Origin: Pinus tabuliformis
Taxonomy: Eukaryota; Streptophyta; Pinopsida; Pinales; Pinaceae
NCBI GenBank assembly: GCA_031772625.1
Contig: CM062804.1
Location: 276,241,174 to 276,305,173, forward strand
DNA: 64,000 nt
Reading direction: 5' to 3'
In this document: positions 1 through 11,416 of the stretch, piece after piece
Layout: each line of letters begins with the position of its first letter
Position numbering within the stretch: position 1 is the stretch's first letter
Translations under genes and position numbers: made by a program
Notes under the pieces: model-generated
Told to the model about the DNA's origin: nothing
Database searches by the model: none
Seen by the model: only the letters and a program-made list of their open reading frames with translations

Positions 1-193
1 TTCAGAAAACATAATTAAATCCGAGGTTGATGTGAAAAGTGATTCCTCACGGACCACATTCATTAAGTCATTTTCGGTTGAACACGGGTCGGCAAAAGAC
101 TGCATGGCTTCATAGGAAATTTCATATGGACTCAAAGGCATGGAATTACCAAATGAGTCTATTTCAGATTCAGAAGGAACGATCCAAGGATCA

Positions 194-1522
194 TCATAAA
201 AAATAGTGTCTAATGTAATCATATGAATGGTTGCAAATGAAAATGATGCGGGTTATTGGAGGAAAAGGAAAAGTTCCCAGTAAACCGGCATCTTTAACTA
301 ATCCTACTCCAACATCCTTATATGGGATAGTCGTTTTACCGACATGCTGAATACTCTCCGAAGAGGCTGGGTCGGATGAAAAGTAAGCCAGTTGGTCTAT
401 TGTTGCGATCTTTCCATTATGTGGAAACTTTATGACTCTGAAGACTGATGAAACGCCCGCTGTCATAGCGTAAGACCAACTTCGACCCAAGAGAAGGTTG
501 TAGTCTAGAGGGGCATCAACCACCTCCACATCTAGACTAACGGTTTTTCCTTCAACCCCTATAGCCAAATCCTCTAGAATGCCAAAAGGATGAAACCCAC
601 GGCCATCAAAGGCCTTAAGAATTGTCGGGGATTGATTTAGTGAAGGAGAACCAAGCGATCTCCAACACTGTATCGACATAATACACGTTGAGGCTCCCTC
701 ATCAATTACAGTCTGATGAATAGGCCTGTTTTTGACTATCACTGGGATCTGGAAAGCCATTTGATGAGGCAAAAGCGGTGTACTATTTTCTAGATCAAAG
801 ATTATTAGGTTCGGGTCCTGAACATCAACAGCTCCTATAGCCGACAAAAGTAATTTACGCTGTGCTGGGCATGATTGCAGCACTTCCAAAGCCGACATTG
901 CTGAGGGTGAAACAGCTAAATCCTCAAAAATGTTATAATTCTGAGCCACTCTCGCATGTGGATTGAAAGCTGACTTTCGAAGTATACCCTTGGCGGGCGG
1001 TTTGATTACTAAGTCTGGATTAGGTTTCTCGATCTGTAGTGGATCATAACCGGGAGCTGAGGTTGATGGATTAGAATGAGAAGATTCTGCTTCTTTGCCA
1101 TCAACAGGACTTTTACTACCATAATCTTGTGATCGAGTCGCAATCCTTACATGGGACATCATCAATATGGGTTCTTCATTGGCACTCGAGGAAGAACCTA
1201 TCATCTTACTGTCTTGACTGGGAAATGGATCCTTCAAGACATCAGGAGTTTGGGAACCTTTGACGATCTTTTCAACCTCTGCACGATGAGGGCAATCTCT
1301 TGTAAAATGTTCTTTGTCACAAATGAGACATGGATAACGAGGTTTGCGCTTTTCATCATTCGATTCCGTATTTTCAGGTTTCTCCTTTGAACTTTTGTCC
1401 GTTTTATTCTTCTTCTTTCCTTTCTTGTTCCCACCAGATTTTGATTTAGTCATAGATGATTCTACAACGTGAATATCTGCGGAAACCTTTGCAGAAGAAT
1501 CTCCTGTCGGGGAATCGAGCAA
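194..1522 (-). pseudogene. Gypsy gag C-terminus, zinc knuckle and protease (E3)
   Basis: An open frame of 442 codons with lysine-rich gag linker, then a CX2CX3HX4C knuckle (C65, C68, H72, C77) and an aspartic protease-like motif IDEGAS at residues 273-278. The knuckle would bind element RNA and the protease would mature the polyprotein. Unlike E1 and E2, this copy has CAA (Gln) where those carry TAG just after the protease, so the frame runs on. The last residues leave the family consensus through a frameshift near 255. The capsid half lies upstream in a separate open piece (1,701-2,294). Family identity is firm because the copy matches E1 almost residue for residue. Confidence 0.85.
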
Positions 1523-1700
1523 AGGTTATGATAGGAGAAGAATTCTTGGAAGACTTCTTCTTACTTTTAGTGTTAACCGTACCAATCATACCGTCAGCGA
1601 CATGAGATCCCGAAGGAGCTACAGTGATTTGATTTGACTTGGGAAGATGAGGGATCTTTTCGTGTAACGTACCTGACTAAGTATAGACCAAGTCAAGGTA

Positions 1701-2294
1701 CTATGCTTGAGAAATCACTTGCTCCTCAGTAACAACTCCAGCTTTAGCAACATCTCCAGTGATCCTTGGCAACAAAGATTTTACAAACCACTCGGCCAAG
1801 ATTTGATCCAGAATAAATACCTTCACTAAACGTCGTCGACATCTCCACTCATGAATATGATCTGAAATATACATGGATGTCGATTGTTTTAGCAAAGTTA
1901 ACAATTCCGTGCCATTGTCATATCGGACTGGCAACTGGAAATGAGTTAAAAATGAGGTAGCTAACTGACTAAAATTATAAAAAGTGCCTCGCGGTAACTC
2001 AATGTACCACTTGGCCGCGAGACCAATTAGAGTGCGCTGGAAAAGTCTAAGACGGATCGAATCATCTGTGATGGAGTTAGACGCACACCAGAGGTGGTAA
2101 GTCATCACATGGTTCGACGGGTCCTCTCCAGATTTACCTTCGAACTTGGGAATGTCACTGGGCAACTTATTCCGCATTGGCGGCCAAAATGGAAGATAGT
2201 TAATCGGATCGTTCGTTAGGCGCGACAAGTCTGGTAAGTCCAAAGTTGTGATAAACGATAACTGCAGATTAGGATCCCTAAAAATCTGGGTCAT
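1701..2294 (-). pseudogene. Gypsy gag capsid domain fragment (E3)
   Basis: A 197-codon piece matching the retrotransposon gag domain of E1, with the segment DIPKFEGKSGEDPSNH and the tryptophan-containing capsid core AAKWYIELPRG. It forms the virus-like particle shell in active elements. Stops and frame breaks at 1,523-1,700 separate it from the zinc-knuckle part. Upstream of 2,294 the proline- and glutamine-rich gag N-terminus begins but is cut off at the mosaic junction near 2,399. Confidence 0.83.
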
Positions 2295-2399
2295 GAGACC
2301 AACCCCAGGAAGAGGATATCCAGGATAACTAGGAATAGGAATCGCGTTCGGGATATTGTATCCTCCCGGAAAACCAGGATTAACTGGACCATACTGGGG

Positions 2400-4130
2400 A
2401 CTTGATTGTTTTCTTTGTCTATACTTTGACTTGAGAAACTGTATTTTCTGTTTCTGTTTTTGACTTGATGATTGTGGGATTGGGTGAATTTAGTTAGTTT
2501 TGAGTTAGTTTTCATTTTTCATACTTTTGGGAGAGGTACACACCCTCTGAGTTAGGCACAGTGCGTACTTGTACGCACTTTTGCTTTGTGCACAGAGCGT
2601 GGACGCACCTGTGTAAACAGGTTGCCTGCGTACCCTGTCAAAAATTTGAAAAATTTTAAATTTTTCTCTTTTTTATCAGTTTAGAATTTGTTTATAGGTT
2701 TTAGCCATTGCCCAGACCTGCTTATTCCCTGTCAAAAACTTTCCTTGGTTTAATTTCATTAGCATTAGGGTTTTAGGTGGAATTCCTAGGAATTTTGCTT
2801 ATTGGGTTTGTTTTTCGTTTTTGGTTGTGTAGTGGCTCTGAGCTTAGAAGCCGTAGGGACCTCAGATTACCTTGGTGTCTACCAGTCTTCTTATGAGTCT
2901 GACCATTTATGAAATCTCCCATTGTTGAGGAATCCATTTTGAGTTTTCTCATTTCAAAATTTCGAAAAGCTTGTAGTTGAAAGTTTGGAATTTTCATTTT
3001 TAAAAAAAGAAAACGAAAGATTGGTTGTTTTTTGACTAATTGTGATTCTGCATAAAATAGTCCTTAGCTCACATTTAGCTAAGTAAAACATCCTCAAAAA
3101 GACTTTTAGTAGGCTTTGACCTCAAGTAGCTTTTTATATAGTTTGTAGCTCTCAAAGTTAGTCATTTTCATTAGTTTTGAGTGTTTTATTTACAAAATAT
3201 AAAAAAAATCTCTTTTGGAAAAGTTTGTTTTTTTGTAGTGATTGAGTGCTTTGAAAAGAAAAGGGAAATTTGTGTGAAATAGCTAGTTGTCTTGTTTTGA
3301 GTGCTTTGGAAAGGAAAAGCTCTTCTTTTAATTTGTTTAATTGAGAAAGATTTGTGTTTACAAAGTATTTGCATTCTCAAACTCTTTCTTAGTTTAGAAG
3401 TTCATCGAAGAGAAAAGATTGTTTAAATCATCTTAGGTGCATCTTTTTAGTGATTTTGAGTTGAGTCTTTACACCACGAGTTTCATCTCCGCCACCTCTT
3501 GACTTAAACAACAACCACTAAAATTAGCGATTAAAGTAAAATTCACCTAGTAACATTTATTTCTAGGGCTCTGATACACCAACTTAGCTTAGGCTAGTGT
3601 CTTGGAGTAGGAAAGTAATTAACTCTCCAAGACAGTAAAAATAAACAAGTAGCTGTATCTTGTGGTAGGAAAAAATCCAATTGTTTCATTTATGCTCTGG
3701 GAAAGCTCCTCTTAAAGGAGAAGCACGAGATCGTGTCCGAACCAGTGTGGGAATCAATCCTTCCTCATTGGGAACGATGCCAGATATTCACGTATTAAAA
3801 ACGGTAAACCTCGGATTAACCATTGTCGAGGAGCCTGGGGTCACTTGTTGGTAAACCTTGGATTATGTCAAGGAGCCTTCAAGGGGATTGAGCTTGCTAC
3901 TCTGCCCTTGCGTGCGTATCGGATCGTAGACTGTTCCCCCAGGTGTATTTGTCTCAGTTGGTAGCCTTAGTGACCATACTCTTTAGGATTCTTCCTAAGG
4001 TGATAGTGGTGGGAAGATCCCACTGTACCTGGAGCAGACGTCGGATAGACTCACTTGGATTTTCTAGGGGGTTCACTTCACCTGAGACGGTTAAGTGGAG
4101 GAACTCGGTCCAGTCTATTCATTAAGCAGG
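2400..4130 (+). other. Gypsy leader fragment, first copy
   Basis: This stretch matches the untranslated leader of E1 (5,729 to about 7,457) nearly base for base, but here it follows minus-strand gag rather than an LTR. It holds the inverted repeat GTGCGTAC/GTACGCAC at 2,561-2,578 and the two small stem-loops at 3,809-3,831 and 3,856-3,873. Short open frames here are also present in the other leader copies but lack coding signs, so no protein is called. Confidence 0.85.
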
Positions 4131-4490
4131 TTGCCAGGGTATGCCACAGCCCAAAAGATATTGCGGTCAAATGGCGGTCATATGTCTGGGTATGCCATAG
4201 CCCAAAAGTTATTGCGCGCTGGCTATTTCTGGCCATCCTTGTTTAAAGATTGTATTACGGCTGTCCGAAAATGCCACAACTGACAGATTTTTGATCGTAA
4301 GATGCGCGCTCCACCTGCTCCTCTCCACCCTATAATTGTCGTTGGTCCTTTTGCCAAATGGGGTATCGATTTTATTACATGTAACCCTCACTCGGTCAGG
4401 GGGCATGCGTATATCATCCTTGCGGTAGATTATTTTACTAAGTGGGCCGAGGCGATGCCTACATTCGAGGCAGACGGCAAGATAGCTGTC
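4131..4490 (+). pseudogene. Gypsy integrase fragment, rearranged
   Basis: The leader changes at GGGTA into the zinc-binding part of integrase (compare 13,755-14,070 of E1). An internal duplication of about 60 bases repeats the segment around 'tatgccacagcccaaaag'. The integrase frame then runs through the first catalytic Asp (GIDFIT) up to about residue FEADGK, where it breaks back into leader sequence. It is too short and scrambled to act. Confidence 0.82.
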
Positions 4491-4655
4491 GTCTTGATGA
4501 TTGTTTTCTTTGTCTATACTTTGACCTGAGAAACTGTATTTTCTGTTTCTGTTTTTGACTTGATGATTGTGGGATTGGGTGAATTTAGTTAGTTTTGAGT
4601 TAGTTTTCATTTTTATACTTTTGGGAGAGGTACGCACCCTCTGAGTATGTCAACT
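4491..4655 (+). other. Second short leader copy, joined to the E1 LTR
   Basis: About 150 bases repeat the leader that normally follows the PBS (compare 5,727-5,877). A short unmatched stretch ('tatgtcaact', 4,646-4,655) then precedes the first base of the E1 5' LTR. The five bases before the LTR (CAACT) do not match the five after the 3' LTR (TCCTT), so E1 has no visible target duplication. Confidence 0.75.
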
Positions 4656-5707
4656 TGTTACAAAAAAATATCGTCACCATGATTATTTGCAGTCAGTATG
4701 GGTCTATCATCACTTGTACTTTCCTCCTAAGCAAGTCTAAGACCTCATCTCTTCAAATCAAGCTTTAGAAGTGGGAGAAAGACATTAAATATCAATGTAA
4801 CTCTGGTTCCGCACTTTCTCTCATGCTCACCTGCGGTCCCGCACCTTCTGTGTACAAAAGCTGCGTACTGACCCACTCTGTTCCTAACGGTGTAGGTGTG
4901 GACCCCTGTGAAAGTCAAAAGGCGCAAGTTTTATCTTAAAAAACTCACTTTGGGTTAATTCTAGATTTTTCTAGACGGAATTTTGACGTGGATTGTTCGC
5001 TCTAAGGTGGTTCATGCATCCCAAAAGAGAAGGAGCTAATCCCTTGACTAAAGGAGCTATCCCTTTGAAGGAGGGCTTTATCCCTTTGAAGGAGGACCTA
5101 GTAACTTCCCTCCATTTCACTATAAATATAGGCATTGGGGTGAGGACTAGAGAGGTTAGAAGCTGAACATTTTGAGGGTAAATGCTGGTGATGTTAAGAC
5201 TCTTTGGTTGAGCTTGAGAGGAGAGATCACATACCTCTTGGTTCTATTGGAGAGTGAGTGAAACTTGTCAAAGTAGAGAAGACATCTTGTTAGACCCTGG
5301 GAGGAGCTTGTACAGCGTCAAGGCAAAGGTTGTAATGTTCTTCTTCTTTTGAATTAATACAATCAAAATCATTTTTCTCAACAAGTATCTTATGTTATTT
5401 GTTTCATGGACTCCTTGACTTTCATGTTAAATATGTTTTATGCAATTGGTTTTTCAGGTGCTATTTAATTTGTTTGCCTTGTTTGTGTTTGCAGTTTTGC
5501 GAAAAGGAGCTCATTTGGATCAAAGGAGCGAGGGCATCCACAAGCCTGTGTTGGACCAAAGGTATGCCCTAAAAACATTTGTTTGCTATTGTTTATTAAA
5601 GAATATTTAGAGAAAGATAGTGTCTGGTTGGTTTGCTTGTCGTTAGGTCTTCTTTAGATTCTAGGAAGGTCTATCTTGTCTGCAAGATCGAGCCATTCCG
5701 TGCGACA
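4656..5707 (+). repeat. E1 5' LTR
   Basis: Starts TGTTACA and ends GACA (TG...CA rule). It is followed after three bases by the primer binding site and is matched by the 3' LTR at 18,962-20,012 with few differences. It contains TATAAATA at 5,121-5,128 and, just upstream, short tandem repeats (5,030-5,102). Confidence 0.92.
5030..5128 (+). promoter_or_regulatory. LTR promoter: tandem AAGGAG repeats plus TATA box
   Basis: Four roughly 20-base units, each starting AAGGAG and mostly ending ATCCCTT(T)G, lie directly upstream of TATAAATA (5,121-5,128). The same arrangement is present in the 3' LTR (TATA at 19,427-19,434) and in the E2 LTR (minus strand, about 30,075-30,180). Placement in U3 just before a TATA box suggests an enhancer and promoter. 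This is inferred from position only. Confidence 0.6.
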
Positions 5708-5710
5708 AAA

Positions 5711-5728
5711 TGGCGACTTCGCTGGGGA
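5711..5728 (+). other. E1 primer binding site
   Basis: TGGCGACTTCGCTGGGGA sits three bases after the LTR end. The related elements have TGGCGACCATACTGGGGA (E2) and TGGCGACTCCGCTGGGGA (E4) in the same place. It begins TGG, as expected for pairing with the CCA end of a tRNA. I did not assign the tRNA. Confidence 0.8.
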
Positions 5729-7670
5729 CTTGATTGTTTTCTTTGTCTATACTTTGACCTGAGAAACTGTATTTTTTGTTGTTGTTTTTGACTTGATGAT
5801 TGTGGGATTGGGTGAATTTAGTTAGTTTTGAGTTAGTTTTCATTTTTCATACTTTTGGGAGAGGTACGCACCCTCTGATTTAGGCACAGTGCGTACCTGT
5901 ACACACTTTTGCTTTGTGCACAGAGTGTGGACACACCTGTGTAAACAGGTTGCCTGCGTACCCTGTCAAAAATTTGAAAAATTTTAAAATTTTCTCTTTT
6001 TTATTAGTTTAGAATTTGTTTATAGGTTTTAGCCATTGCCCAGACCTGCTTATTCCCTGTCAAAAACTTTCCTTGGTTTAATTTCATTAGGATTAGGGTT
6101 TTAGGTGGAATTCCTAGGAATTTTGCTTGTTGGGTTTGTTTTTCGTTTTTGGTTGTGTAGTGGCTCTGAGCTTAGAAGCCGTAGGGACCTCATATTACCT
6201 TGGTGTCTACCAGTCTTCTTATGAGTCTGACCATTTATGAAATCTCCCCTTGTTGAGGAATCCATTTTGAGTTTTTTCATTTCAAAATTTCTAAAAGCTT
6301 GTAGTTGAAAGTTTGGAATTTTCATTAAAAAAAAAAGAAAATGAAAGATTGGTTGTTTTTTGACTAATTGTGATTCTGCATAAATTAGTCCTTAGCTCAC
6401 ATTTAGCTAAGTAAAACATCCTCAAAAAGACTTTTAGTAGGCTTTGACCTCAAGTAGCTTTTTATATAGTTTGTAGCTCTCAAAGTTAGTCATTTTCATT
6501 AGTTTTGAGTGTTTTATTTACAAAATATAAAAAAAATCTCTTTTGGAAAAGTTTTTTTTTTGTAGTGATTGAGTGCTTTGTAAAGAAAAGGGAAATTTGT
6601 GTGAAATAGCTAGTTGTCTCGTTTTGAGTGCTTTGGAAAGGAAAATCTCTTCTTTTAATTTTTTTAATTGAGAAAGATTTGTGTTTACAAAGTATTTGCA
6701 TTCTCAAACTCTTTCTTAGTTTAGAAGTTCATCGAAGAGAAAAGATTGTTTAAATCATCTTAGGTGCATCTTTTTAGTGATTTCGAGTCGAGTCTTTACA
6801 CCACGAGTTTCATCTCCGCCACCTCTTGACTTAAACAACAACCACTAAAATTAACGCTTAAAGTAAAATTCACCTAGTAACATTTTATTTCTAGGGCTTT
6901 GATACACCAACTTAGCTTAGGCTAGTGTCTTGGAGTAGGAGAGTAATTAACTCTCCAAGACAGTAAAAACAAATAAGTAGCTGTATCTTGTGGTAGGAAG
7001 AAATCCAATTGTTTCATTTATGCTCTGGGAAAGCTCCTCTTAAAGGAGAAGCACGAGATCGTGTCCGAACCAGTGTGGGAATCAATCCTTCCTCATTGGG
7101 AACGACGCCAGATATTCACGTATTAAAAACGGTAAACCTCAGATTAACCATTGTTGAGGAGCCCAGGGTCACTTGTTGGTAAACCTTGGATTATGTCAAG
7201 GAGCCTTCAAGGGGATTGAGCTTGCTACTCTTTCCTTGCGTGCGTATCGGATCGTAGACTGTTCCCCCAGGTGTATTTGTCTCAGTTGGTAGCCTTAGTA
7301 ACCATATTCTTTAGGATTCTTCCTAAGGTGATAGTGGTGGGAAGATCCCACTGTACCTGGAGCAGACGTCGGATAGACTCACTTGGATTTTCTGGGGGGT
7401 TCACTTCACTCGAGACGGTTAAGTGGAGGATCTTGGTCCACTCTATTCATTAAGCAGGTTGCCGGGGTAACTGTTCCAACCACCATTTCTGTACTGAATT
7501 CTGCGACGTTGGATTTCATCACCAACTAGTGTTTTCTGTCCGGAAAGTTACTCTTTGTGTGTGTTTGATCTCTAGATTCTTTAGGCGTGTGATTCAAATT
7601 TGTTTGGTTCTTTAGAGGCTTTAGGTGTTTTTCATTGAGATTTTACTTTGTTTGCGTGTGAAGTAGTTAA
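5729..7670 (+). other. E1 untranslated leader
   Basis: About 1.9 kb between PBS and gag with no long coding frame. It is shared nearly base for base with 2,400-4,130 and, in reverse, with 27,520-29,474. It includes a region rich in GTGCGTACC-like motifs (about 5,865-5,970) and two small stem-loops (7,137-7,201). Several 60-75 codon antisense frames recur in all copies, as expected for duplicated DNA. Confidence 0.8.
7137..7201 (+). other. Paired leader stem-loops
   Basis: Two related units, each preceded by GGTAAA and followed by GAGCC, can fold. Stem CCTCA (7,137-7,141) pairs with TGAGG (7,155-7,159), and stem CCTTG (7,184-7,188) pairs with CAAGG (7,197-7,201). In the copies at 3,809-3,831 and 28,043-28,065 (minus) the first stem is CCTCG/CGAGG, so both arms changed together. 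Function is unknown; a packaging, dimerisation or translation signal is possible. Confidence 0.5.
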
Positions 7671-7682
7671 AAGTTTTTAACT

Positions 7683-10600
7683 GTGGCTAAATTACCAAGA
7701 CAGTCCCGTAGACTTCGGGGCCAGTCTCCTGAGGTTGTAACCGTGGCTGATTTACTAAGGAAGTCCCGTAGACTTCGGGGTCAACCTCCTGAAGAAGTCC
7801 CGAGCCAGCTTGAAGGCTTGAAAGTTCTTGTAACTCCTAGTGGTAGTAAAGTTGGGTCACCTGAGGAAGGAGAGTCTTCATTGGTTGTACATCCTGATTA
7901 CCAAACTCTAGTAACAGGCTATAATCCTGAAGCTATTTCGGTTTCCGAACTTGCTGGTAGCTTTTCATCTACTAGTGATATAGGTGACGAACCTGAGATA
8001 TCTGAACCTGTTACTCCAACATCGGGGTTTGTCTCTCCAACTTCTAGTGCTCCTAATTCACCTAGGGTAGAAAGAGTAATCACCGAAAATCTTCCTTCTG
8101 GTTTGATAGCTATTGAAGAACTTGCTCCGTAAGAAGAAGTAGGCATCCCTATCCCTAAAAATCAACCTGTTATTGATCTAAGGGAGCGTGAATCAATTTT
8201 TTACAGTCCACCTAGAAGTACTACTTGGTATCTTTCTTTGACTAATTATTTGGAAAACCCAGCGTTATGTTTTTCACCACCTCGTGCTCCTTATCATCCT
8301 AGAGGTTTTTATACTCCCATAAATATGTCAGGTCAGTCGTCCATGTTTACTCAATCGCCTGAATATTTTTTGTACGGCGGTCCTTCTGTTCCATCTGGGT
8401 ATCAGTCACTTTGTGGTACTTTTTCGGGAGCATCTCCTCAACCCATTGAACAAGGGTTATTCACTGGAAGCAATGGTGCAAAGCCGTTGAGTGTAGAAGA
8501 CATTCTTATGATGTCAGGTTCTATTCCCAATTCTCAACCTCAAGGTGGCCAGTTACCGCCTGGGGGGCAGCCTCAATTAACGCCTGGGGGGCAACCTCAA
8601 GGTACACAATTTGCATCTGGGGGGAAACCTCAAGGAGAGTGCATACCTACCATACAATACGTTCCTCAAGGTCAACCCCAGACTCAATATGTACCCCAAG
8701 GTCAACCCCAGTATCAATTTATACCTCAACGTCAACCCCAGTATCAGTACGTGCCTCAGGGGTATCTACCCCAAGGTCAGTACTCGAACCAAGGTTTCCA
8801 ACCACCCCAAGGTCAATCTTATGTTCAAGGAATGGGAAATGTACCTTTCAATTATCAATCCTACCCTCAACCTGGTTATGGTCCTCAATATTCTCAACCT
8901 GTTATGGGTCAGTACCCCAGAATGAACATAGTGTGGGATCCATCGCAAACTCAACAGGTGTTGCAGCCAAATGTACAGTTGTCATCTCAAACTAGACAAC
9001 CCTTAGTTTCTAGTTCACCCCAGCAACCAGTCCAGTCTAATATTCAAACTTATGTACCTTCGGTAGTTTCTCAGTCTGGGCCTACTGCGCCTCGTACTCC
9101 ATCTCAAACGACTGCTGCAACTGCCGCAACATCTGTTCAATCTACCCCACCTACTTCTGGAGTATCGACAGCTCGGTTTCTACTGTTCCTGTATCTACTC
9201 CTCAGACATCTTTACCACCGTCTGGATCCACGATTCAAACTACGGTTCAGATGCCTGTAGGACAACCTGGTTTAAGTACGGTTGTCACAAGTCAACCACA
9301 ATTCACCTATCAACCGTACCAGGGACAGTACCAATTCGGTCCTGCTGTCCAGCAGCCAGTTTATCAGTATCAACCGTATCCTGGGTACACTTATCAACAA
9401 CCTCAACAACCCCAGTACGGTCCGGTTAATCCTGGCTTTCCGGGAGGATACAATATCCCGAACGCAATTCCTATTCCTAGTTATCGTGGATATCCTCCTC
9501 CTGGGGCTGGTCTCATGACCCAGAGTTTTAGGGATCCTAATCGGCAGTTACCGTTTATCGCAACTTTGGACTTACCAGACTTGTCGCGCCTAACGAACGA
9601 TCCGATTAATTATCTTCCGTTTTGGCCGCCAATGCCGAATAAGTTGCCCAGTGACATTCCCAAGTTCGAAGGTAAATCTGGAGAGGACCCGTCGAACCAT
9701 GTGATGACTTACCACCTCTGGTGTGCGTCTAACTCCATCACAGATGATTCGATCCATCTTAGACTTTTCCAGCGCACTCTAATTGGTCTCGCGGCCAAGT
9801 GGTACATTGAGTTACCGCGAGGCACTTTTTATAATTTTAGTCAGTTAGCTACCTCGTTTTTAACTCATTTCCAGTTGCCAGTCCGATATGACAATGGCAC
9901 GGAATTGTTAACTTCGCTAAAACAATCGACATCCACGTATATTTCAGATCATATTCATGAGTGGAGACGTCGACGACGTTTAGTGAAGGTATTTATTCCG
10001 GATCAAATCTTGGCTGAGTGGTTTGTAAAATCTTTGTTGCCAAGGATCACTGAAGATGTTGCTAAAGCCGGAGTTGTTACTGAGGAGCAAGTGATTGCTC
10101 AAGCACAGTACCTTGACTTGGTCTATACTCAGTCAGGTACGTTACATGAAAAGATCCCCGATCTTCCCAAGTCAAATCAAATCACTGCAGCTCCTTCGGG
10201 ATCTCATGCCGCTGACGGTATGATTGGTACGGTTAACACTAAAAGTAAGAAGAAGTCTTCCAAGAATTCTTCTCCTATCATAACCTTGCCTGATTCCCCG
10301 ACAGGAGATTCTTCTGCAGAGGTTTCCGCCGATATTCACGTTGTAGAGTCATCTACGGCTAAATCAAAATCCGGTGGGAAGAAGAAAGGAAAGAAGAAGA
10401 ATAAAACAGACAAAAGTTCAAAGGAGAAACCTGAAAAGGCGGAATCCAATGATGAAAAGCGCAAACCTCGTTATCCATGTCTCATTTGTGACGAAGAACA
10501 TTTTACAAGAGACTGCCCTCATCGAGCAGAGGTTGCGAAGATCGTCAAAGGTTCCCAAACTCCTGCTGTCTTGAAGGATCCATTTCCAAGTCAAGACAGT

Positions 10601-11416
10601 AAGATGATAGGTTCTTCCTCGAGTGCCAATGAAGAACCCATATTGATGATGTCCCATGTAAGGATTGCGACTCGATCGCAAGATTATGGTAGTAAAAGTC
10701 CTGTTGATGGTAAAGAAGCAGAATCTTCTCATTCTAATCCATCAACCTCAGCTCCCGGTTCCGATCCACTACAGATCGAGAAACCTAATCCAGACTTAGT
10801 AATCAAACCGCCTGCCAAGGGTATACTTCGAAAGTCAGCTTTCAATCCACATGCGAGAGCGGCTCAGAATTATAACATTGTTGAGGATTTAGCTGTTTCA
10901 CCCTCAGCAATGTCGGCTTTGGAAGTGCTGCAATCATGCCCAGCACAGCGTAAATTACTTTTGTCGGCTATAGGAGCTGTTGATGTTCAGGACCCGAACC
11001 TAATAATCTTTGATCTAGAAAATAGTACACCGCGTTTGCCTCATCAAATGGCTTTCCAGATCCCAGTGATAGTAAAAAACAGGCCTATTCATCGGACTGT
11101 AATTGATGAGGGAGCCTCAACGTGTATTATGTCGATACAGTGTTGGAGATCGCTTGGTTCTCCTTCACTAAATCAATCCCCGACAATTCTTAAGGCCTTT
11201 GATGGCCGTGGGTTTCATCCTTTTGGCATTCTACAGGATTTGCCTATAGGGGTTGAAGGAAAAACTGTTAGTCTAGATGTGGAGGTGGTTGATGCCCCTC
11301 TAGACTACAACCTTCTCTTGGGTCGAAGTTGGTCTTACGCTATGACAGCGGTCGTTTCATCGGTCTTTAGAGTCATAAAGTTTCCACATAATGGAAAGAT
11401 CGTAACAATAGACTAG
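7683..11416 (+). pseudogene. E1 gag-protease polyprotein, broken
   Basis: The frame opens at 7,671 after an in-frame TAA (7,668). No ATG appears until the Met of NMSG near 8,325. The first plausible start is GTG at 7,683 with A at -3 and G at +4. The N-terminus is rich in Ser, Pro and Gln, with PQGQPQ-type repeats (about 8,540-8,800) and a second Q/Y/P-rich part (9,290-9,430). The capsid domain follows (about 9,540-10,100), then a Lys-rich linker, a CX2CX3HX4C knuckle near 10,480, and a protease-like IDEGAS near 11,100. Breaks are TAA at 8,130 (GAA in E2) and a one-base loss near 9,168. The frame ends at TAG 11,414-11,416 just before pol, in the same frame. Confidence 0.88.

Larger units (their letters stand above)
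1..2399 (-). mobile_element. Gypsy fragment E3 (gag-protease part), runs off the left edge
   Basis: Minus-strand copy of the family represented by E1. From right to left it covers the capsid part of gag, the zinc knuckle, the protease and the start of the spacer before RT, then leaves the window at base 1. Its right end, near 2,399, is an abrupt switch into plus-strand leader sequence. It cannot be the left half of E2 because E2 has its own gag. Frame breaks make it non-functional as seen. Confidence 0.88.

Noticed and set aside
2773..3380. Small antisense ORFs repeated in all Gypsy leaders
   Set aside because: They recur only because the leader is duplicated. They overlap stem-loops and AT-rich DNA and have no recognisable domain.
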